Numbered from the stretch's first letter, positions 25,962 through 34,201 are shown. The stretch: 64,000 nt of DNA from Burkholderiales bacterium (GCA_016703325.1 JADJCH010000026.1:6990-70989), one strand, 5' to 3'. Translations and numbers: made by a program. The notes: generated from the letters alone by a model not told the origin.

Positions 25962-27056
25962 ATGGAACGTCGTTCCTTTGTTCGTCAAGCCGGTCTGGCC
26001 GGTGTGCTCGCCGCGGGTGCCGCTCCGGCGGTGGTGCAGGCGCAGGCCAACATCCGCTGGCGCCTGACCTCCAGCTTCCCGAAGTCGCTGGACACCATCT
26101 TTGGCGCCGCGGAAGTGTTCGCCAAGAAGGTCGGCGAGATGACCGGCGGCAAGTTCCAGATCTCGGTGCACCCGGGCGGTGAGCTGATGCCTTCGCCGCA
26201 GCTGGTCGATGGCGTGCAGAACGGCACGGTCGAGATGGGCCATACCGCACCCTACTACTACTTCGGCAAGGACGACACCTTCGCCCTGGGCTGCGCCATC
26301 CCCTTCGGCCTGAACTCCCGCCAGATGACCGCCTGGGTCTACGAAGGCAACGGCCTGAAGCTGATGCGCGAGTTCTACGCCGCCTACAACATCATCCACT
26401 TCCCGATGGGCAACACCGGCGCGCAGATGGGCGGCTGGTTCCGCAAGCCGCTGCGGTCCAAGGCCGACATGAAGGGCCTGAAGTTCCGCGTCGGCGGCTT
26501 TGCCGGCCGGGTGATCGAGCGCCTGGGCGGCGTGCCGCAGAACATCCCCGGCGGCGAGATCTACCAGGCGCTGGAGAAGGGCACCATCGACGCGGCCGAG
26601 TGGGTCGGCCCCTACGATGACCAGAAGCTGGGCTTCAACAAGGTGGCGCCGCACTATGGCTACCCGGGCTGGTGGGAAGGTGGCCCGCAGCTGGACCTGT
26701 ACGTCAACACCAAGGCCTACACGGGCCTGAGCGCCGAGTACAAGGCCATCATCGAGGCGGCGGCAGCCTACGCCCACACCGACATGCAGGCCAAGTACGA
26801 CGCCAAGAACCCGGCTGCGCTGCGCCAGCTGATCGCCGGCGGCACCAAGCTGTTCTCCACGCCGAAGGACATCATGGAGGCCGCCTTCAAGGAGGCGATG
26901 GCGCTGTACAGCGACATCTCCGCCAAGAACCCGCGCTGGAAGAAGGTCTATGAGGACTACGCCAAGTTCCGTGGCGACCAGGTGCGCTGGTTCTCAGTGA
27001 ACGAAAATGCCTTCGATTCCTTCATGACCACGCAAGCCCGCGCCGGCAAGCTCTGA
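25962..27056 (+). CDS. TRAP transporter solute-binding protein, DctP family
   Basis: 364-residue periplasmic binding protein with a twin-arginine-like signal (ERRSFVRQAGLAGVLAAG). The body matches the DctP/TakP type that binds 2-oxo acids or carboxylates (KSLDTIFGAAEVFAKKV, the ligand-binding LKFRVGGFAGRVIERLGG, IDAAEWVGPYDDQKLGF). No DctQ or DctM membrane genes flank it, so it is an orphan receptor. It is monocistronic and ends at a strong terminator. Confidence 0.93.
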   Translation: MERRSFVRQAGLAGVLAAGAAPAVVQAQANIRWRLTSSFPKSLDTIFGAAEVFAKKVGEMTGGKFQISVHPGGELMPSPQLVDGVQNGTVEMGHTAPYYYFGKDDTFALGCAIPFGLNSRQMTAWVYEGNGLKLMREFYAAYNIIHFPMGNTGAQMGGWFRKPLRSKADMKGLKFRVGGFAGRVIERLGGVPQNIPGGEIYQALEKGTIDAAEWVGPYDDQKLGFNKVAPHYGYPGWWEGGPQLDLYVNTKAYTGLSAEYKAIIEAAAAYAHTDMQAKYDAKNPAALRQLIAGGTKLFSTPKDIMEAAFKEAMALYSDISAKNPRWKKVYEDYAKFRGDQVRWFSVNENAFDSFMTTQARAGKL

Positions 27057-27096
27057 CCTGCTCTGCTCCTGTAGGCGCCCCCCGGGTGCTGCAGTG

Positions 27097-27132
27097 AACC
27101 CCGCCACGCCCTGGTGCTGCGGGGTTTTTTTT
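27097..27132 (+). terminator. rho-independent terminator after the DctP gene
   Basis: Stem AACCCCGC (27097-27104) pairs with GCGGGGTT (27119-27126), followed by an unbroken T-run to 27132. Confidence 0.88.
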
Positions 27133-27170
27133 GTGGGTTGAAGCTGCCGTCGCGCTGCCAAGGAGGACAC

Positions 27171-27959
27171 ATGGATCTGGGTTTGACGGGCCGCTGGGCC
27201 CTGGTGTGTGGGGCGTCCAAGGGGCTGGGCCGGGCCTGTGCCGAAGCCCTGGTCCGCGAGGGGGCCGATGTGGTGATCGTGGCCCGAGGTGCTGAGGTGC
27301 TCGCTGCGGCGGCCGACGAACTGCGCGCCCTGCGTGCGGGTGCCCAGGTGCGCCCGGTTGCCGCGGACGTGACCACGCCAGAGGGCCGTGCTGCCGCACT
27401 GGCTGCATTGCCGCAGGTGGACATCCTGGTCACCAACGCCGGGGGGCCGCCCCCGGGTGACTTCCGCCAGTGGGATCGTGACACCTGGCTGCGTGCGCTG
27501 GACGCCAACATGCTCACCCCGATCGAGCTGATCCAGGCGACGGTCGATGGCATGGCCGAGCGGGGTTTCGGGCGCATCGTCAACATCACCTCCGCTGCGG
27601 TGAAGGCGCCGATCGACATCCTCGGGCTGTCCAATGGTGCACGCAGTGGGCTGACCGGCTTCATCGCCGGGCTGGCGCGTCAGCCGAAGATCGCTGCGAA
27701 GGGGGTGACGATCAACAACCTGCTGCCCGGCCCCTTCGAGACCGAGCGGCTGCGCGTGACCTTCGAGGGCTCCGCGGCCAAGACCGGCCGGCCCATCGAG
27801 CAGCTGATGGACGAGAGGCGCGCCACCGTGCCGGCGCGGCGTTTCGGTGACCCGCGCGAGTTCGGCGAGGTCTGCGCCTTCCTGTGCAGCCGCCAGGCCG
27901 CATACCTGAACGGGCAGAACATCCTGCTGGACGGCGGTGCCTACCCGGGCACGTTCTGA
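27171..27959 (+). CDS. short-chain dehydrogenase/reductase, atypical active site
   Basis: 262-residue Rossmann-fold protein. The cofactor motif is CGASKGLGRA, and VTNAGGPPPGDF replaces the usual NNAG. The active-site serine region is present (VNITSAAVKAP), but the canonical YxxxK is replaced by S-N-G-A-R in LGLSNGARSGL, as in some beta-ketoacyl-ACP-reductase-like subgroups. Catalysis may therefore differ or be lost. Ribosome site AAGGAGG precedes ATG 27171. Its last 15 bases recur at 46238-46252, at the far end of the defence island. Confidence 0.88.
   Translation: MDLGLTGRWALVCGASKGLGRACAEALVREGADVVIVARGAEVLAAAADELRALRAGAQVRPVAADVTTPEGRAAALAALPQVDILVTNAGGPPPGDFRQWDRDTWLRALDANMLTPIELIQATVDGMAERGFGRIVNITSAAVKAPIDILGLSNGARSGLTGFIAGLARQPKIAAKGVTINNLLPGPFETERLRVTFEGSAAKTGRPIEQLMDERRATVPARRFGDPREFGEVCAFLCSRQAAYLNGQNILLDGGAYPGTF
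27945..27959 (+). other. left copy of island-flanking direct repeat (SDR 3' end)
   Basis: CCGGGCACGTTCTGA, the last codons and stop of the SDR gene, is repeated exactly at 46238-46252. Similarity extends upstream as coding sequence (LDGGAYPGTF here, LDGGTFPGTF there). Confidence 0.6.
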
Positions 27960-28142
27960 TCAGCCCCCGGAAATTCCGCTCCATCGCCTGGGTTCCGGTG
28001 GTGGAGACGCTGCCGTGCGAAGAAGAACGTACCTGGCCGACCTGCGGGGTCCCCCTTGCCATGACTGGAGGCTGACTGCTTCAGGTTCCGTTCGAGGTTT
28101 CAGCAAACCTGCGGTCGGGACAGGGGCGGCGGCGACGCGTGT

Positions 28143-29192
28143 TCAGTGGCTTGTCGGTCGGGCCGCCAAGCTCTTCAGTGCTGCCACCGCTTCGTCCACC
28201 CGATCACAGGCCACCTGCTGGGTGTGCGCCTGGTTGCCCTGGCGCCAGAGCGCGTACAGCCAGTCGAAGAACGGCGGCGCAGTGCGGCGGTGTTGGAAGA
28301 TGCGGTCCTGCAGCTCCCGGGCCTGGGCGTCCAGGTCGCTGCGCTGCGGGTCGGCCAGGGCCTCCTCCCAGATCTTCGCCCAGCGTTCCTGCATCGACTT
28401 CAGCCGGTCGACGACGCGTTTCTGCTCACTGGCCATCTGGTGCAGCAGCAGCAGCCCCGGCACGATGGGGGAGAGCACCTTGAGCAGCCACACCTGCACC
28501 GGCATGTTCTCCACCAGCGCCGGCAGCAGCGCCAGCAGCCACAGCCCCCAGAACAGCGCCCGCAGCCAGTCCCCGTAGCGGTCCCGCTGGCGCAGGTCCC
28601 ACTGCAGGTTCTGGGACTGGCAGACCAGCCGTGCCAGCGCCAGCGGCAGATCGTCCAGGGTATGCCGGCCGCTGTCGGGACGCAGCCATCCCTCGGACTC
28701 CGGTTTTTTGCGCCTGAGCGCTACGGCAACTGCACTCGGGTCGTACCAGTTCGTGGGGTCGTCATCCTTCAGTGCGCGGGACGGCTGCGCGGCATCGAAC
28801 ACCTGGGCGCGGCGCATCTCGTCGTCGCTGGTGGTGGTACCGGCCTGTGGCCAGGGCATCTGCAGCAGTTCGGTGTCGAACAGCTCCTGCACATGCGCCG
28901 CATCGCTGCGCCAGCGCTGCTGCCGGGCGGGGATCCAGAAGGCGTTCAGCAGCGCCACCGCCAGACCGAACAGCGGCCCGACCCAGAGCGGCACGGCTGC
29001 CGCAGCCTGCGCCAGGTCGGGCCTCCACGTTCCCAGGCCGCCGAACAGCGCCAGTGCAATGCCCACCACAACCAGCGTCAGTTGCAGGCCCATCAGCCGC
29101 TTGACCCGGCTGTAGAGCAGCTTCTGCGCCAGCAGCCAGGAGCGCAGTTGCGGCTCGTTCTGCCGGGCCTCGATGCGGTGCGGGCTGTTCAT
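28143..29192 (-). CDS. S-4TM family four-helix membrane effector
   Basis: 349-residue protein matching my recollection of the S-4TM family (SMODS-associating 4TM effector, Pfam S_4TM) of cyclic-nucleotide defence systems. Four predicted membrane helices lie at about 37-55, 68-88, 213-235 and 238-256. Conserved-looking segments are IEARQNEP...AQKLLYSRVKRL at the start, AAHVQELFDTELLQMPWP after helix 2, DPTNWYDPSAV, and LARLVCQSQNLQWDLRQRDRYGDWLRALFW leading into helix 3. The family is proposed to damage the membrane when activated. It is the last gene of a three-gene minus-strand group with an XRE regulator and a DUF6932 protein, 83 bp downstream of the XRE gene. Confidence 0.8.
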   Translation of the reverse strand: MNSPHRIEARQNEPQLRSWLLAQKLLYSRVKRLMGLQLTLVVVGIALALFGGLGTWRPDLAQAAAAVPLWVGPLFGLAVALLNAFWIPARQQRWRSDAAHVQELFDTELLQMPWPQAGTTTSDDEMRRAQVFDAAQPSRALKDDDPTNWYDPSAVAVALRRKKPESEGWLRPDSGRHTLDDLPLALARLVCQSQNLQWDLRQRDRYGDWLRALFWGLWLLALLPALVENMPVQVWLLKVLSPIVPGLLLLHQMASEQKRVVDRLKSMQERWAKIWEEALADPQRSDLDAQARELQDRIFQHRRTAPPFFDWLYALWRQGNQAHTQQVACDRVDEAVAALKSLAARPTSH

Positions 29193-29275
29193 GTCAAAGC
29201 CTCCCAGATGCAGGTGTGCGCATGTGCCGCATTCTCACGGGCGCGCAGCGGTCTGGTTCGTGCCCGTTGCACCGG

Positions 29276-29707
29276 TCACCCCGGCTCGAAGGTGAACACC
29301 TCCCGCACCCGCAGCCGCAGCGCGTCGGCCACCTGCTGCAGCCGTTCTGCGGCCACGCCGCGGTAGCGGGTGGCTTCCCAGCGCTGCACCTGCTGCTCGG
29401 CCAGCTGCATGCGCTCGGCCAGCTCCCGGTGCGTCAGCCGGCGGGCGATGCGGGCCTTGATCAGCGCCTCGCCGATGCCGACGATGGAGTCCGCCTCCAG
29501 CGTGGTCGGTTCAGTCCTCTGCAGGGCGTCGTAGTCGGCCAGCTCGGCCTCCAGGGCGCTGAGCTGGTCCTCCCACCCCGCCCGCATGGCCTGCGCCACC
29601 TTCGGGTGCGGGTGCGGTGCCTGCGCAGAGGCCAGCATGCCGCGGAAGCGCTCGGCCTGATGTTGTGTGAACTGCTGTTGGCGCTGATTGGTGATCACAA
29701 GAGGCAC
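29276..29707 (-). CDS. XRE-family regulator with N-terminal helical extension
   Basis: 143 residues. The first ~75 form a charged, probably helical region (QHQAERFRGMLAS, WEDQLSALEAELADYDALQ); the C-terminal half is an XRE helix-turn-helix (GEALIKARIARRLTHRELAERMQLAEQQVQRWEATRY...). It begins with GTG at 29707, overlapping the DUF6932 gene by 13 bases. It probably represses the operon through the palindrome at 30144-30167 and may pair with the DUF6932 protein as a toxin-antitoxin unit. Confidence 0.85.
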   Translation of the reverse strand: MPLVITNQRQQQFTQHQAERFRGMLASAQAPHPHPKVAQAMRAGWEDQLSALEAELADYDALQRTEPTTLEADSIVGIGEALIKARIARRLTHRELAERMQLAEQQVQRWEATRYRGVAAERLQQVADALRLRVREVFTFEPG

Positions 29708-30144
29708 TCCTGGGGATCGATGACCACGATGCCCTTGGGCAGGCCATTGCGGTCAAACTGAAAGAACTCCCGCATCGACAGGCCGAGGCCATCGGCCGGT
29801 GCATCGGCGATGTACAGATCGCAGCGCCACGGCCCCGCAGGCACGTTGGAAGCCTGTGCGCTGCGGCTGCGCCACAGCCGTTCATCGAGGCGGTCCAGGT
29901 CCACGCCTGCCGTGTCCCAGCAGGCATCGACATCGTCCGGCGCCGCCTTGCGGGTGACAAAGCTGCCGTCCACATCCACCCGGCGGCATCCGGCCCGTGC
30001 CAGCAGCCGCAGCACCTCGCCCAACTCCTGCAGCAACGCATCCCGTTGGGCCGTACCGCCAAACCGCTCGCACAGCTCCACCCAGGTGGCGGCGTGCTCA
30101 CCGGGCGGCAACTGGCCTGAGACGGCATCGAAGGGGGGGATCAC
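29695..30144 (-). CDS. DUF6932-like nucleotidyltransferase-fold protein
   Basis: 149 residues beginning IPPFDAVSGQLPPGEHAATW, the family-typical N terminus, and carrying a polymerase-beta-like signature DGSFVTRKAAPDDVDACW (GS followed by D-x-D-type acids). This suggests a minimal nucleotidyltransferase such as those in toxin-antitoxin pairs; activity is not proven. The GTG start at 30144 coincides with the expected transcription start, so the mRNA may be leaderless. Context: XRE regulator and S-4TM effector follow on the same strand. Confidence 0.75.
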   Translation of the reverse strand: MIPPFDAVSGQLPPGEHAATWVELCERFGGTAQRDALLQELGEVLRLLARAGCRRVDVDGSFVTRKAAPDDVDACWDTAGVDLDRLDERLWRSRSAQASNVPAGPWRCDLYIADAPADGLGLSMREFFQFDRNGLPKGIVVIDPQECLL

Positions 30145-30179
30145 GACACAATTCTAGTGTTGTGTCGATGGCCTGGCAA
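30144..30179 (-). promoter_or_regulatory. promoter with overlapping palindromic operator
   Basis: Reading the minus strand: TTGCCA (30179-30174), 17-base spacer, TAGAAT (30156-30151). The perfect palindrome CGACACAA-N8-TTGTGTCG (30144-30167) covers the -10 box and ends at the GTG start codon, the expected arrangement for autorepression. Transcription would begin at or beside the GTG. Confidence 0.7.
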
Positions 30180-30235
30180 ACGGGGATGGGGGGGGTGGGG
30201 GTGGGGCTGGCCGCGAATCGGCCGTCTGCGCGCGG

Positions 30236-30271
30236 TTGCGAAAAGAGCGCAACGAGTGCAAAATAAGTGCA
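30236..30271 (+). promoter_or_regulatory. candidate operator of the Xre-RES pair
   Basis: Two small dyads upstream of the antitoxin ATG at 30295: TTGCG-N7-CGCAA (30236-30252) and TGCA-N7-TGCA (30257-30271). Position suits autoregulation by the antitoxin. Confidence 0.4.
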
Positions 30272-30294
30272 TCCTGACTGCGTGGAGTGGCGCC

Positions 30295-30666
30295 ATGAGC
30301 ACCGTACTGCAACAGCCCTTTGCCGAGCAGTTCCGCGAGCCGGATACGCCCTACCTGTCGCCGGCCCGGATCGGGGACTGTTTTGGCTTCAAAGTCCAGG
30401 AACTGGCCGAGCGCGCCCACGTGCACCGCAACACGCCGACGGCCAGGCCGCATGCGCCGCAGTTGCAGAAGTACCTGCAGGACATGGTTCGGGCGTTGGC
30501 CGTGGCCACCGAGATGACCGGCGATGAAAACCGCGCGGCGTTCCTGCTGCGCAATGAACCGCTGCGCGCCTTCGGCTACAAAACGGCCGATGCGCTGATC
30601 CAGGATGGGCGGGCCGATGCGGTCATCGCCTACCTGGAGTCGCTGGCGGGCGGCGCGGCGGGATGA
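30295..30666 (+). CDS. Xre/MbcA/ParS-type antitoxin
   Basis: 123 residues. The N-terminal part has a degenerate helix-turn-helix (SPARIGDCFGFKVQELAERAHVHRNT); the C-terminal part has the antitoxin domain that plugs RES toxins (MTGDENRAAFLLRNEPLRAFGYKTADALIQDGRADAVIAYL). It starts at ATG 30295 and overlaps the RES toxin start by ATGA, the normal order for Xre-RES modules. Confidence 0.93.
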   Translation: MSTVLQQPFAEQFREPDTPYLSPARIGDCFGFKVQELAERAHVHRNTPTARPHAPQLQKYLQDMVRALAVATEMTGDENRAAFLLRNEPLRAFGYKTADALIQDGRADAVIAYLESLAGGAAG

Positions 30667-31193
30667 TCCCGAGCATCACCCTTGGCGAGAGCAAAGACGA
30701 AGTCTGCTGCCGCGTCATCTCGCCCGCTTACGCGGGTACACCGTTGTCTGGCATGGGGGCGGCGCGCCAGGGCGGCCGCTTCAACCGGCCGGGGCAGGAG
30801 GTGCTCTATCTGGCGCTGGATGAAACCACCGCCCTGGCCGAATACAGGCAGGACAACCCCTGGCTGCGCCCGGGAACGATCTGCACCTTCTTCGTCCGTG
30901 GGTTGCGGGTGGCCGACCTGCGCAGCGGCTTCGACCCGAAGCGGTGGCCCGCGTTGTGGGCTGACTTCGCAGTGGACTGGCGGGCCGAATGGTTCGGCAA
31001 ATCGATCGAGCCGCCCACCTGGTACATGGCCGACGATGTGGTCGCCGATCGCCTGGACGGGATCCTGTTCCCTTCGCAGGTCCATCCCGGCGGCATCAAT
31101 CTGGTGGTCTACCGGAGTTCAGGCCGGCCTGCCCACCAATTGCGCGTCTACGACCCCGACGGTGCGTTGCCCAAAATCCCGCCGCCGCGATAG
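30663..31193 (+). CDS. RES-domain toxin
   Basis: 176 residues. RES toxins resemble ADP-ribosyltransferases and deplete NAD+ or modify a host protein. The characteristic Arg-Glu-Ser arrangement is visible: R in GGRFNRPGQEVLYLALD, E in TTALAEYRQDNPW, and a C-terminal Ser in FPSQVHPGGINLVVY. It is coupled to the antitoxin by an ATGA overlap and appears intact. Confidence 0.92.
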   Translation: MIPSITLGESKDEVCCRVISPAYAGTPLSGMGAARQGGRFNRPGQEVLYLALDETTALAEYRQDNPWLRPGTICTFFVRGLRVADLRSGFDPKRWPALWADFAVDWRAEWFGKSIEPPTWYMADDVVADRLDGILFPSQVHPGGINLVVYRSSGRPAHQLRVYDPDGALPKIPPPR

Positions 31194-31280
31194 GTTGTAA
31201 CGAACAGGCCGGCAAGGCGCCGAGCTGCTGACGAACCCGTCAAGGCGCGCCGGCTTCGAATTCAGCCGAGTGTGGAACCC

Positions 31281-31411
31281 AAATCCCCCTAACCCCCCTT
31301 TGTCAAAGGGGGGAATGGAAGGCGAAGGCTTGGGCAGTCGGATCCATTCACCCAAAACGCCGCAGGCTACCCGCGTTGCTCCCCCTTTGAAAAAGGGGGC
31401 CGGGGGGATTT
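31281..31411. repeat. REPIN-like palindromic element 1
   Basis: 131 bp bounded by AAATCCCCC and GGGGGGATTT. Just inside each end is a hairpin of the type CCCCCTTT-N-AAAGGGGG, in inverted arrangement around a ~60-bp centre. The same structure occurs at 34202-34323. It ends 20 bp before the trailer-end repeat of CRISPR array 1. Confidence 0.8.
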
Positions 31412-31431
31412 GGGGCACTTGCCATGCGTCT

Positions 31432-31744
31432 GCCTGAACCGGCTGCAAATTCAGCCGTCTGTGGGCCGGACTCACCGTCCCCAAGTCAGCAAGCGCACAG
31501 TCTTAACCGGCTGCAAATTCAGCCGTCTGTGGGCCGAGAAGCTGACGCCAGCGCTCGGTGAAATCTCGTCTTAACCGGCTGCAAATTCAGCCGTCTGTGG
31601 GCCTTCAAAGCCGGCTATGACACGGTGACCGTGATCAAGTCTTAACCGGCTGCAAATTCAGCCGTCTGTGGGCCCCGTGACTGGCGCGGTCACGGCAGGC
31701 ACCAAGAAGTCTTAACCGGCTGCAAATTCAGCCGTCTGTGGGCC
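31432..31744 (-). CRISPR. CRISPR array 1, 5 repeats, 4 spacers
   Basis: 36-bp repeats at 31432, 31500, 31568, 31639 and 31709; spacers of 32, 32, 35 and 34 bp. The plus-strand repeat begins GTCTTAACCGGCTGC and ends GTCTGTGGGCC and contains the stem GGCTG-N-CAGCC. The leftmost repeat is degenerate and a leader-like sequence lies on the right, so transcription is leftward. The repeat differs from array 2 at the loop and 3' end but is clearly related. Confidence 0.98.
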
Positions 31745-31930
31745 CCCCTCCCTGGGAAGCAAGCATTGGCGCGGCTTGCAGAGGCGAAATGGGCGCTCAG
31801 CGACAACACTGCTGTCGCTGTGGTCAATTTCGACCTCTAAACGCCGCTTTCTTCAATGAAATCAAACATGGGCGCTCGTTTCTTCAAGCGACTCGTGAGG
31901 TGGTCTGCGCAGGCCATTGATTTTAAAAGA
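31745..31930 (-). promoter_or_regulatory. leader of CRISPR array 1
   Basis: About 160 bp highly similar to the sequence beside array 2 (from CCCCTCCCTGGGAAGC through GGGCGCTCG and TTCAAGCG), on the right of the last conserved repeat. The remaining ~70 bp to cas2 shows no gene. Confidence 0.85.
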
Positions 31931-32002
31931 GCGGGACCGCCGAGCTGACACGCTGCGGCTGGCTGCGAGTTTCGCACTTTTGCGCCGCCGGCAGGAGCGT
32001 CC

Positions 32003-32290
32003 TCACACGATCCAGAACGGCTCCTGTCGCTCGGGCGCGCCGCCTTCGCCCTGGGTCCGCGTGCCGCGGCGGCAGGCGCGGCAGATGGGGCGCAGCAGGG
32101 CGCGGTCGGCCTCGGCGTCCAGCATCACGTTCAGGCGCTGCTGCAGGGCGCCCACGGCGTCGTGGTCCAGGGCGCAGAGGTACAGGCTCTTCTGCACCCG
32201 GTCCCCGTGCGCCAGTGCCACACGGGCCACGCGCTGCAGGCGGCGGGGCTCGCCGATGTCGTAGCTGAGGGTCCAGAGCCGGGGCTTCAT
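32003..32290 (-). CDS. cas2: CRISPR-associated endoribonuclease Cas2
   Basis: 95 residues with the Cas2 core LWTLSYDIGEPRRLQRVARVALAHGDRVQKSLYLCALD (ferredoxin fold with catalytic-type Asp in YDI). The C terminus adds CRACRRGTRTQGEGG, not part of the usual core. It acts with Cas1 in spacer integration. It lies 22 bp after the cas1 stop and directly upstream of leader 1. Confidence 0.93.
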   Translation of the reverse strand: MKPRLWTLSYDIGEPRRLQRVARVALAHGDRVQKSLYLCALDHDAVGALQQRLNVMLDAEADRALLRPICRACRRGTRTQGEGGAPERQEPFWIV

Positions 32291-32312
32291 GGGGCGGGCT
32301 GCGTCGCCGCGG

Positions 32313-33558
32313 TCACTGCAGCACCGCCGGGGTATAGAGACCGGCGTCGCCGCTGCGGTAGACCTGGGCCAGGCGGCGCACCTGGGCGTCGATGATCCGG
32401 CGCAGGTCCTGCAGCTCCGCGCCGGCGCCTTCGGGCGGCTGGCGCTCGGTGTTCAGGCGCACCTCGATGGCACGGATGAAGCGCTTCACCGCCGCGGGCG
32501 TCAGGGTGTACACGCCGCCGCGCTCGATGAAGTCCTCCGGCAGCAACCCGCCGTTCAGGCACAGGTGCAGCAGCACCCGGTCCACCACCACCGCGCGGAA
32601 CTCCTCCATCAGGTCGGAGGCCAGCGCCATGTGGCCGGATTTGACCGCATGCAGGTGCCCCAGCCAGGGCGTGAGCCCGCGCGCCTGGATCAGCCCGGCC
32701 ACCGCGTGGTACAGCAGGGTGTAGCCCAGGTCCAGCAGGGCGTTGATGGGGTCGCGGCCGGCCTGCTGCTCGCGGGCGCCGAAGGTCCAAGTCGGCGCCA
32801 GCCAGTGCCGCCAGGCGCCGAAGTAGGCCGCCGCCCCGGCGCCCTCCAGCCCGCGCAGGGTGTCCAGGTCCGGCGCGGTCTTGAGCCGGCCGCGCAGGTC
32901 CCGCAGCTGCAGCAGGGCGGCCTGCACCGGCGGCGCCGGCCTGGGCACGGCGGTGGCGGGCATAGGCGGCCAGGGTGCGGGCGGCGTTGGCAAGTTTGCC
33001 GTGCACGAAGTGGCGCGCCAGTGCCAGGTTCAGCGCCGCATCCGCCTGCGCCGCAAACTGGGCCTGCTGCAGTCGCACCGCGTCACCACCAGGCGGCTCC
33101 ATGCGGCCGTAGAAGCGGCCCATGCGGCTGGTCAGCACCACAGGGATGCCGTGCTGCATGCAGCACACCAGCGCCGCGGTGGTCACCGTGTTGCGGCCCA
33201 TCAGCATCACCAGGTCCACATTCACCGCCGGCAGCTCCAGCAGCAGCTCCTGCTCGCGGCGCACCAGCAGGCGGCGGTTCTCGGTGTGCAGGCTGGCGGC
33301 CGGGTCCACCAGGTAGAGGGTGCGCTGCAGGCTGGGCAGCGGGGCGGGGGCGAACCGGTCAAGGGTTGCCGCGATTCCGGGATCCGGCAGGGCCTGTGCG
33401 GCGGTGTCAGGGTTGGTGTCGGGGCCGGGGCCGGGGCCGGGGCTGGCGTCGTCGGACTCATGTCCCGCGCCGGTGGGTTGCGCTACGGGGCGGACCGCAA
33501 CGGCGGCGGCCGGGCGCGTCAAGCCCATCCCCAGCTCGGCCCGGGCCGCCTCCACCAC
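32313..33558 (-). pseudogene. cas1: CRISPR integrase Cas1, interrupted by a frameshift
   Basis: Two frames together encode a whole Cas1. The N-terminal part (RTLYLVDPAASLHTENRRLL, VMLMGRNTVTTAALVCCMQHGIPVV, ARHFVHGKLANAARTLAAYARHR) and the C-terminal part (AALLQLRDLRGRL through DPINALLDLGYTLLYHAVAGLI, the active-site-type HAVKSGHMALASDLMEEFR, and VLQ at the end) are out of phase by one base. The switch lies between about 32926 and 32965 in a GC-rich tract. The true start is unclear: about 75 extra N-terminal codons lie antisense to an antitoxin remnant and are probably not Cas1. It is either inactivated or a sequencing error. Confidence 0.85.
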
Positions 33559-33591
33559 CTTGCGTGCCGGCAGCGCCAGGTCGTGCTGCGG

Positions 33592-33736
33592 CAGGCCGCT
33601 GAACTGTTCGGCGGTGGCGTCAACGCGCTTCTCGCGCTACGAGAACGGCAAGACCAAGCCGCCGCTCGCCCTGGTCAACTTGTTCAAGCTGTTGGATCGT
33701 CACCCCGAATTGCTCAACGAGGTCAGAACCGCCTGA
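33592..33736 (+). pseudogene. remnant of an MqsA/HigA-like XRE antitoxin
   Basis: The C-terminal fragment QAAELFGGGVNA continues, after one extra base near 33628, as FSRYENGKTKPPLALVNLFKL and DRHPELLNEVRTA then stop. This matches the helix-turn-helix end of MqsA-type antitoxins. The 5' part is missing and the strand opposite carries the questionable Cas1 N terminus. Confidence 0.7.
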
Positions 33737-33784
33737 CCTTCTCGAATCTCGCCGCAAAGATCCCGAGGTGCCTACAGAGTTCGC

Positions 33785-34152
33785 TCAGGGTTCGGCAATG
33801 CTTTGGTGAACCGCCGCTTCGATGGTCTCCATCACGCTCGCCAACGCCTGCAGCACCTGCGCATTGCCAAAGCGCAGCACCCGCAGGCCCAGTGCTTCCA
33901 GCACCTGCGTGCGTTGCAGGTCATAGGCCTGAGCGTCGGCTGCACTGTGCTGCGCCCCATCCAACTCGACCACCCACCGCGCCGCAGCGCAGTAGAAGTC
34001 AACGATGTACCCCGCGATGGGCTCTGCCGGTAGAAGGGCAGGCCCGCCACCTGCTTGCAACGCAGCTGTGCCCACAGGACCTGTTCCGCCTGCGTTGTGT
34101 TGCAGCGCAATTCCCGCGCCCGGGACTTGAGTGTTCTTTGGTAGGGCAGCAT
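33785..34152 (-). pseudogene. DUF559 (endonuclease-like) protein, frameshifted
   Basis: The N-terminal part MLPYQRTLKSRARELRCNTTQ and EQVLWAQLRCKQVAGLPFYRQ (start ATG 34152) continues in the next frame as PIAGYIVDFYC, RWVVELDGAQHSAADAQAYD and QVLEALGLRVLRFGNAQVL. Together they form a complete DUF559 domain, a Vsr/PD-(D/E)XK-related fold. The span is 368 bases, not a multiple of three, with a one-base loss near 34021-34026. The same-frame open stretch upstream to 34360 runs through the REPIN and is not coding. Confidence 0.8.
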
Positions 34153-34201
34153 GGGAAACCCATTGTGAATGGAGCTGAATTGACCTGAATGGGAGGGGTG
34201 A

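Noticed and set aside
33331..33558. N-terminal ~75 codons of the Cas1 frame as a real domain
   Set aside because: Low-complexity Pro/Gly sequence lying antisense to an antitoxin remnant; Cas1 similarity starts only at RTLYLVDPAA.
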